64,000 nt of DNA from Triangularia verruculosa. Taxonomy: Eukaryota; Ascomycota; Sordariomycetes; Sordariales; Podosporaceae. Location of the stretch: NCBI GenBank assembly GCA_033296885.1, contig MU864023.1, positions 1 to 64,000 of the forward strand, read 5' to 3'. Each line of letters opens with the position of its first letter. Within the stretch, counting starts at the first letter, position 1. The notes under the pieces were generated by a model. That model saw only the letters and a list, made by a program, of their open reading frames with translations. It did no database searches and was not told the DNA's origin. Shown piece after piece: positions 55,931-64,000 of the stretch. The position numbers and the translations under genes were made by a program.

Positions 55931-58645
55931 ATGGCCACCGTGGGGAGAGAGTCGAGCTTTATGCCGACTGTGAAATGCTCGTCATGTGGCCTACAAGTAG
56001 AAATCTCTCTAATGGGAGAACATGAATGTTCTGGACCACCGGCGGTAGAGGGTAAGCTGTCAATCTTGTGTGCCCACCCCTAGTCCCTGCTAACCATATC
56101 CCCAGCGACACCACCGATGCCAGCTCCCTCTATTTTTGAACGATTTAACCCCTGGGGTGCCCCTGCGGCTTCTAAAGAGCAGCCTCGCGCAACCCCTCAG
56201 GTGGACACTTCTGCAGCCAGTACGCTTGATGTGTCACGAGCCATGGCTAATGCTGACGATGGTTCAGATCGTGCCGATGGAGGCCAAGGCCAACTGACGC
56301 CGGTGAGCTCACTATCGAGTGGCTCACAACCGAGCGAGCAGAACGTCTCGCCAAAGACCCCCAGTGTTAGACCTGGCACTGACAAGCCGGATGAGTTCTT
56401 TGCTCCCCAAATCGCGAATGATTCGCCTCCTCCACAGCAAACCAGGAGGCCAGGGGGCTATGGAGGTCTGGGCAGTGGAACTGAGTTTGACGACCAACTA
56501 CCACCTTCGAACCAACCAAGGAAACAGTCTAACTTGATGGAACGCCTGAACTCCATTGCTCCTGGGCCGTTCGATGCCAATCGAAGGCCATCAACAAGTG
56601 CACGTAGTGACATCAACGACCGTCCTGGGACTTCGGCGTCAAACATTAGTGCCTTGAGTGGCGGGCCAACACAACCGGCCGTGAGAAAGAATGGATACGG
56701 GGGCTTTGGTATCTCTACAAGAAGCCCCAGTCGTCAGGACGACCCTCCGCCATTGACACCTAGTCGCGCCGATACCTTTCCTCGGTCCAATGAAGGCTTT
56801 CCCCCAGTCCAACGAACGCCTTCCGCGCCGCCTGCTGCTTTGCAGATTCGACCACCAGATAGATTACGCGCTCCATCCGAGTCATACGACGAGAGGGATG
56901 GTGGAATATCGCCAGATGGCCGAGGGTCCATGATGAGCGATAGACCTCGGCGTCCCAGCCGTGGCCCGGACACGTCGAGGCCTCCGCCCCCTCGCAGCGC
57001 TACCTCGCTTCGACCGACAACTCCTGGTCTCCCGACGATCAACCTCGCTGAGGAGTTTGGGGTCGGAAACCCATACCATACACCATCGGAATCGACGGGG
57101 TCGAGCGTGTCTGTTCACAGCATGTCGGTTCAGAGTGTCTCAGCTCAGAGTAGTTTCGAGCGCCGTCCGAGTCAAGCCAGTTCGCGGACCAGCCCACCGA
57201 GATCTATAGCTTCGAGATCTGGAAGAAGGAAGCCTTCTGACACGTCCAGCTTCGATAACCTCATGTCAGATTTACAGGGCACAATGGATGATTTGAAGCA
57301 GAAACCGTCAGCGCCGGCCTCCCTGAAAATGCCATACAAAGGGGGCAGAGATAGACCGTCGCCACTGAGCTCTCGGCCACCGCCACCAGAAGGAGGATAT
57401 GATCCACGAATCGACCCTCGCGGTCAAAGACGAGCAGCAGGAGGATCCCCTCTTCCTTCTCCTTTGGACCTTTCGCCGCTCGGTGATCCGGCTATTATGA
57501 CTCCCAGCGTTTTGACGCCTGGATCTGGAGTCCACCCATCACCTGGCTGGCCGACCCCAAAGCCGGAACCAGTTCGACCTCGGCAAGAGGCGCCCCCTCT
57601 TCCCAATCAGCAACAATTGAGAGAGCTCCAGGCAGTTTCACCTATCGAGGGCCCGAATGGGCCGCAAAGGGCACTGACAATGGAAGCGCCCAAAGAGCTC
57701 CAGGAGCCACCTCCAATGAACCCAGCAAGAGGGCTCCAGGGGCCGCCTCCTATGAGTCCGGCGAGAGAGCTTCAGGAGCCGCCTCCTATGAATCCGGCGA
57801 GACAGCTTCAGGGCCCACCTCCGATGAATCCAGCGAGGCCACAGCTCCAAAAAGCACCAACAATGGAGGTGCCGAGACAACTCCAAAGAGCAGCAACGAT
57901 GGACGAACCGAGGGATCAGTACAGACAAGACCCCACCAGAACACCCAATGGGCCGCAAGATCCCCGTGACGGAAGACCGCTGCATGAAAGATCTCGCTCA
58001 CAACCTCGCAACATGGTTCCCCCTTCCGCTCAGCCCTCGCGCGGTGACTGCAAGGCTTGCGGCTTGCCCATCAAGGGCAAATCCATCTCCAGTGCGGACG
58101 GCCGTCTAACAGGGCGTTATCACAAGCCATGTTTCGTCTGCGCGACCTGCCAGGAGCCATTCACATCGGCCACCTTTTACGTCCTGAACGATAAACCTTA
58201 TTGCGAACAGCACTACCACAAGCTCAACGGCAGCCTATGCGGCAGCTGCGGCCGAGGTATCGAAGGCGAGTATCTCGAGGATGAGACTTCGAGAAAACAC
58301 CACGTCGGGTGCTTCAAGTGCGGTGACTGCGGCATGGCGCTTCGTGACGGTTATTTCGAGGTGGATGGCAGGGCTTTTTGCGAGAAGGATGCCTGGAGAC
58401 GGGTGCAGCAACCGCAACCTATGATGATGGGCGGTGGGCCGATGGGTATGGGTCCAAGGGGACCTCCTGGGAGAGGCAGGGGAGGTATGCGTCCTCCTGG
58501 GGGCATGCGTCCTCCGGGTGGACCGATGGGACTGCCAGGAGCGAATCCCAGGTTTGGGCCGAACGGTCCGTATGCCAATAGTCGACTTGGACCGGGACCG
58601 AGACCGAAGATGGAGAAGCGTATGACGAGGTTGGGAATGCTCTGA
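55931..58645 (+). CDS. Paxillin-like LIM-domain protein
   Basis: Fungal LIM proteins of this kind (Pxl1 in yeasts) link Rho/Cdc42 signalling to actin at sites of polarised growth and septation. Exon 1 is 55931-56051 and exon 2 is 56106-58645 (intron GTAAGC...CAG), giving 886 residues. The start holds a small Cys motif (KCSSCGLQVEISLMGEHEC). Residues 40-680 are disordered and Pro/Ser-rich. They include four near-identical 12-residue repeats of the type LQEPPPMNPAR/LQGPPPMSPAR, followed by two diverged copies. Two LIM zinc fingers follow: about 688-745 (CKACGLPIKG...YHKPCFVCATC...YCEQHY) and about 748-805 (CGSCGRGIEG...HHVGCFKCGDC...FCEKD). The C-terminus is Gly/Pro/Met/Arg-rich (RPPGGMRPPGGPMG). 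The LIM call is firm; orthology to Pxl1 is likely, not proven. The frame at 56117 alone would miss exon 1. Confidence 0.92.
57685..57905 (+). repeat. In-frame 36-bp tandem repeat of the LIM gene
   Basis: Repeats coding LQ(E/G)PPPM(N/S)PAR(x) run about four times with high identity and then decay into LQKAPTMEVPR and LQRAATMDEPR. The unit length is a multiple of three, so copy number can vary without breaking the frame. Confidence 0.85.
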
Positions 58646-61600
58646 TCAATTCCCGACATTCATCGCTATTGTCTAGACAAACGAAAGTGCCGCGAAACAT
58701 TACACCGGCACACTTGTATACTCGACACACACTCGAAGCCGTACGAACATGAAAGCCTTAATCTTAATTATCGACACTCGACATTTGACGCTGAGTAACA
58801 CGAAATAACGGCTGGACGTCTGAAGCATAATTTTTTTTTCCCTTGTTACAACCGACACATGAACTCATAGACTTGAGGATTTGGTTTCTTTTTGGCTTCT
58901 ATATACCCCCCCTTTATGAATCTTTTTTTCGTATATATACCCACCGGAATATTCGGACAGGTCTTTTGCTTTTGTTTTGCTCTCTTTTTTTATTTATGAT
59001 ACGATTAATTTAAGGCTGGCCAGACATGTTTGGTGGGATTATTTGGGAAGGGATGGAATAGGTTGTGGAAAAGGGACATGGCTGGTGGGGTTGCATAGGA
59101 TAGGCGGAGAGGGAAGGTGGTGGCCTTGGGAGCGTCAAGGACCGGGGGAGCGTGAAATGCTTGCGTTGCACAGATTCATATTTTTTCTGCAAGGTCCCGG
59201 GCTGATTGCTATCACAAAGTGAGGGGATAAAGGCGGATGGAAAACGTTGGGGCACTTGATCTATCACGGTGATGCGTGGATCGGGCGGTAGCATGGGTAT
59301 GGAGGGACGATGAGATATGGGAAGGGGAGGAGATGGGTTTGAACTACGCTACAATCAATGCTGTGTTTGATGGACACAGGCAGAAAGATGAGGACAAAAT
59401 GGCAATCTCTAGTTTCTAATATATGGAATAACATCTATCTGTCACTCTTGTCACATGTGATGCTATGGGGCCGGCCGGCACCGGTCAAGAAGCTCCGGCA
59501 CTGGTGGTGTGTGAGGTTCCGATTAGACATGACATGGCGGGTAGATGTATCGCTGCAAAATAAATGCATTCCGATGGACATCCTACATGCCCTTTCGGCA
59601 CCCGGCAACCTGGAAGAGATGAGCAAGACATCGCACCGGTATGATGGGTGTGTTCCATTCCAACTTATCTCACTTTTTGCTTGTTTCGAGTTGATTCTTT
59701 TGTCTCAGTGTGCGTCTCTCCTTGCAGATTGCCATTGTATACCAACAACCGGTGTACAGTGGTTCCACCGTCTCGGGGATCACAATGACTGGGATGTGCT
59801 GCTCCTCGGGGGCAGATGGTGTATTAACTGGTCGATAGGTAGCCATTTCTCACCCTTTTTCGAATCTCGTAAAACATACATCCTGGTGTGTTGGTTGTGC
59901 GGAGGGGGGTCTCTTCTTATTTCGTATACGAAAGGCTTCTTCGTGTGTGTGTGAGGATGGACGGGATGGCTTCTTTTTTGATAAATAAAAAGAAAAAAAG
60001 ATTGAATGCCTCTGACCTTAGGGGCCCCTTAAGCTCAGTATTCTACCACGTAGTTAGGGAGATAGATCATCTCGCCGGATGCCTCGCTGTTTTGTATGCG
60101 TCTAGCCTGTGAATAACATGATTTATATACATATCTGAACGGTGTTTGTTTGGCGGGCTGTCTCGGTACACGCAAAAGAGTACCGTTAATCCTCTCAGAA
60201 CTGTGGATAAGATATTACCTTAACCAACAACGATTGTCAAAAAAAAAACGCATCGCAATTCGCTCGAAAAGGTACACCTATATTCACGAGCAATTTCTTT
60301 TCAATGCCCTTCCCATGTCACCAGTTGCCATTACGATAAAACAAAGGATTCTCATAAATCCATGAAGTGAAGCTGTCTCCACCACCCGTAACTTTGCGAC
60401 GGGCGACCGTTACGTTACAAGCTATTTGCAAGCAGCACCTCCGAATAAAGTTTAATTACACACAACTCGCTTTCGAAACGCACGATCGAAGCGGTGCCTT
60501 CCCACACCGCCTGGTTGGGTTGCGATCTCCGGATTGACAAGCCTTTTTGACAAGCATTTTTCTGGGGTGTGCTTTTGTCCGGGGACGGGTGTCAACCGAG
60601 ATTGGGATTTTTCTACGGTCCTTCCTTTTTTTGCAATCGAAGCCCCAATTTCCTCCGCATTTTTTTGTCTTCTACAATGCACTAGAATTCGCTTGGGCAC
60701 GTTTCCTTGGGCCAAGCAAAATTGCGCCAGGGGAGAGCGCCGTTGCCAAGTTAGCTTGAGTTTTTCTTTTTCTTTTCTTTCTTGTATGACCGGTTCATCG
60801 AGAAACCCAATGGCTTGGTGGGAGATCGAATGGCTGATTTGTGAAAACAAATGGGAATCCAAAGCTACATGTAGGCTATCGATGGATGTTGCACAATCTC
60901 GAGTTGCACAGCATCATTCGCCCGGTGGCTGCAGCTGGATTTTTAAAATAAAGGGTGACCTATGATCTACAGGGAAGGGATCAATTGATATTGTCTTCCC
61001 ATTTTTTTCTCGTCGCTGGTTCGCGGGTTTGCAAGGCAGAAAAAGCAAGGAAACAAGTCCCTGACGATCATTGCTGCTTTTTGACGACAGATTTACGGGT
61101 TGGATGCAAGATAAGACTTTTAAGCAGCCGGTACAGAAAAGGCTTGTTTGGTATTGGCATGCTCTGATGTCGACGACTGTCCTTCGAAGCAACCTCTCCC
61201 GCCAACGACAGTGGGATGATAGCCGAGGTGGTAACTGTGGGTTACAGCAGGTAGGGTGTTCATTTCGCTCGGCGGTTCTACAGCTAATTATCAGTGAATC
61301 CCAAAGGGAGAATTTTTGGTGCAATCAAGACATCCGGTACGGTGTCCGGAAAGCAAGATGATAAAGAGCCACTGCGCCGCAGAACACGACACTGCGGTGG
61401 GGGAGGTGATTGGTTGGTTGATAATGGAGAGATGTGTGTTAACCCAGTTGGTGATGGGAAACGTGGGGTGGGTTTGGGGAATTATTGGAACACAATTTCT
61501 CAATAGGCGGTTATGGCACCATCAAAGAAAGAGAGCTAACGTTGGCATGACTTGAAGCCATCATGGGCTTGAATGATGAAATGGAAAGCTCGGGCGAGGG

Positions 61601-62906
61601 GGGCTGATGGTGGCTTCGGTTCGAGATGCATCACACTGGTATTGTAAAGGTGTCTCGTGTCATCCGGGCCTCGCACCTCGTGTTGGCTTTACGGTGGTAT
61701 TGTGAGATTGGTCTTGCAGAGACGGGTTACCGAACTTGGGGGTCTCGTGAGTTGTGACAGTCAGACGAACTGTATGAATATGGTAATGAGCATTCAATTT
61801 GACGTTTTTGAGGTCTTGGTGATGCGGTTGGCTCTTCTGACAGGTCTAGAACCTGCGCTAGCATGTCCCCTGCTCAGGGTACCGCTGCTCGGTTGGGTGG
61901 CCGTTGGCGTCATTTCCGCACCCCTGTCTCATCTTATCGGTGCGTTGCAGCCAGCAGGAGAAGTTACACACTCTTATAGTGCTTCGTCGAGCCTTTGGGA
62001 AAAAACCAAGTGTTACGCGTCGAGGTATTTCAGATCAGGTTTCTCTCCCTGTGAGAGGCCGATCGTTATCCATGGTGCGACAGACACGAAGTTCAGAGCG
62101 GGTATCGAGGCTGCGATTATCCAGGAAAAGGCGGTCGATCTGTCGAACAATTCCATGTTGAACAAGAAACAGAAACAGTCCCCTAATTCGGATGTGGGCC
62201 CGCACTGCTGCACTGGCCCTGCACTGCGCTAAGCTTCTCCACTCCTTGTCGAAATCTTCAGGGGCTTTCCCGTGTCGGTCAAATCGAGAAGGGGCAAACG
62301 GCCAGCTCTGGATCGTGCTGTCCCCCCACGACCCAGACCGGCCGAGAAAAAGATACAACCTCGTGTTGTGCCTCCTTCCTGTGCGACCCGTGGTTGTCTC
62401 ATTCTTTTTCACCAAAAGTACCTCTGTTCACAAACGTCTGTCCAGACGTTTCCCGTTATCGCACCAAAAAGCCGTTGGTCTTTTTGGCTCTTGTGTCCCA
62501 GCAAGAGGCACTTGACTTTTCTTTTGGCGCTGAGGCGTGCCGCTGGGGTGTCGACTTTTTACCTCCGCCACTCGCTGTCTTCTTTTTTTATCGCGATTTT
62601 GCCTAATATCAGCTACCGTGTGGGTGGCCGCCAGTCTTTACTGCCTTTTATCCCCCAATCGGCAATCGCGACCCCATATCTCGACCCGCGCTGTACTCTC
62701 TCGGGTCTTGCGACGAACTACCGCTGGTAGTCCTCTCGGAAGAGTCGGCTATCGACATCGCGACCTCGATTTCAGTTCTCTAAGGACAGCACGGGATCGT
62801 ACCGAAATGCCAGTCTAGCACCGGTCGTTGCACCACAACTTACGCCTTTACCGCCGCTTCGGCCTGCCATCTTGCGGCATTGACTTCTTCTCCAAGGAAC
62901 AAAAAA
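58646..62906. other. Long gene-free region before the DUF3405 gene
   Basis: About 4.3 kb. ORFs are short and of non-coding composition, the longest being plus-strand 61657-62232. The final ~500 bases are pyrimidine-rich and probably the leader of the gene at 62907. No RNA gene is recognised. Confidence 0.5.
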
Positions 62907-64000
62907 ATGATTACAAAAACGCACATCCGCCGAGTGCTTACTCGGCCAAAAACCTACATCCCAGCTCTTGCCGTGTTCGTGTTTTTCTGGATATTGCTCG
63001 CGCACCAAGGTGGCTATCGAGTGGTCCCCTTTTACGACCGTTCAGGAAACACCGAGCGCGATCCAGGTAGGAATTGAGTTCCCCCGACAAGCAATTGGCG
63101 TTTGCTAACCTAGAAACAGACGAGCGACGTGAGCTTGCTTTGCAAGCGCAGAGACAATTATTCGAGCAGGACTGGCGCGCTCTGGAAAGGTAAAGCCAAC
63201 CGAACCCACTATATACCAAGCACCCGCTGACACCCTTCTTTAGAAAACCAGGATTCGGCGCTGTTTATGGCAACACCCTCGAAAGCCTTACCGACAGGGA
63301 CACCCGCAAGCCATCGCACGAAGACAAGTTGACCCTGGGCGCCAACTCGACAACTTTTACGAAAGAGCGTCCGGCTATCCACAATCCGTACCCCAAGTAT
63401 AATTCCAAAGAATGGCTGGCCACCCATGCCCGGTATGTTCCCTGCGTTGGGGCCACAGGGGCGGAGGTCGAGGATATCAAGGTCTTTAGAGGTCGCCCTC
63501 GCAACTTTCCCGACCCTGGTTTCGGCAGCTACAGCACCCTCGGACTCGACCGCAACCTCTGCTTCGAAAGAGAGACACGTATGGGCCCCTACGGAGTGAC
63601 GCCAGTCATGGACAAGGACGGTGAGCCGGTCAACTGGGACAAGGTCAACTGGGGTGCCTTACAGACCAAGTGCGTGGAACAGAACCAGGCACGATTTGCA
63701 GCCAACGGTCCTGCAAATGAATATGTTGATGTGGAAGAGGAAGACGGATCTTCTCCCGATCTGAAGAAGTATGATGAGTCTGCCGACAAATTGACTCCCG
63801 ATGACTTGTTGGCGACATTCAGACGGTTCTGGCGTGGCTCGAATGCCCGTCCGCTTCGGTCGAGATCGATTAAGGGGATCTTCGAGAACAAGCGTGCGTA
63901 CAATTCGACCGTCAAGGCCAAGGCAAAGGAGGCCAGAACCGCTGTCTTGCTGCGATCGTACACCGGGAAGGAGTACAACGACAACGACAAGCAGGCCATC
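62907..64000 (+). CDS. DUF3405 family type II membrane protein (partial, runs off the window)
   Basis: Exon 1 is 62907-63066, exon 2 is 63120-63189 and exon 3 is 63244 to beyond 64000, with introns GTAGGA...CTAAC...CAG and GTAAAG...TAG. ATG 62907 follows an A-run. A short basic cytosolic tail (MITKTHIRRVLTRPK) and one membrane helix at about residues 17-34 (TYIPALAVFVFFWILLA) give a type II topology. The luminal part has RYVPCVGATG, LDRNLCFERETRMGPYG and RTAVLLRSYTGKEYNDNDKQ, the start of the DUF3405 domain. That family is widespread in fungi and thought from fold and topology to be a Golgi glycosyltransferase; no activity is established that I know of. The catalytic region lies outside the window. 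Confidence 0.85.

Overview
The window comes from a filamentous ascomycete of the class Sordariomycetes, most likely order Sordariales. The evidence is short GT-AG introns (about 50-170 nt) with CTRAC/CTAAC-type branch sites, widely spaced genes, a NsdD/SUB-1-type GATA factor, an AA9 cellulose-active LPMO, a fungal Fta4 kinetochore subunit and a Fot1/pogo-type transposase remnant. All gene models are hand-built from splice signals and frame continuity. No database search was possible.

Layout. 1-400 is a broken pogo-family transposase end. 4283-5695 (minus) is the GATA factor nsdD/sub-1, inside an unusually large gene-poor domain (about 3.9 kb downstream, about 12 kb upstream). The upstream part holds microsatellites, an assembly gap at a CATCGG array, a cluster of GGTACC palindromes and an AT-rich repeat block at 16.4-17.25 kb. 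17719-20059 (minus) is an ArfGAP/UBA protein with polyglutamine. 21258-22025 (minus) is Fta4. 22497-23631 (minus) is an unrecognised membrane-type protein. 24346-26908 (plus) is the complex I assembly factor CIA84. 27243-28034 (minus) is mitoribosomal bS18m, divergent from IMP3 at 28402-29285 (plus). Then come two plus-strand genes: 29924-35028 (giant MFS-like membrane protein) and 36071-37666 (tyrosine-phosphatase-like protein). 38559-38930 (plus) is a small basic protein. 41514-42417 (minus) is the 24 kDa complex I subunit. 44188-44985 (plus) is AA9. 47125-47316 (plus) is a 63-residue single-pass protein. 49207-50884 (minus) is inositol-1-phosphate synthase. 55931-58645 (plus) is a LIM-domain protein. 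62907 to the window end (plus) is a DUF3405 type II membrane protein, cut by the edge.

Most striking observation. The two neighbouring genes at 29924-35028 and 36071-37666 each read as one long conserved frame interrupted by exactly two stop codons, and all four stops are UAG. The frame is kept on both sides of every stop, and in the first gene also across a normal intron. No intron can remove them. This is the pattern expected of genes restored by sexual-stage A-to-I mRNA editing (UAG read as UGG, Trp), known in Fusarium, Neurospora and Sordaria. Recent parallel nonsense mutation is the main alternative. The phosphatase-like protein also has Glu where the catalytic Arg of the P-loop should be, so it is probably a pseudophosphatase.

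A second candidate novelty is a dispersed repeat. Degenerate ~31 bp units (consensus near GAYGGCAGCRAAGGTGAYAA then TGCC and a T/C-rich tail) occur at 16.44-17.07 kb and again at 40.73-40.91 kb. At the first locus they alternate with a ~56-80 bp nested inverted-repeat module.

How the genes relate: several serve mitochondria and translation (CIA84 and the 24 kDa subunit for complex I, bS18m for mitoribosomes, IMP3 for cytosolic ribosome assembly). Others serve development (nsdD), vesicle traffic (ArfGAP), chromosome segregation (Fta4), polarity/cytoskeleton (LIM) and plant biomass attack (AA9). This is an ordinary euchromatic neighbourhood, not a biosynthetic cluster.
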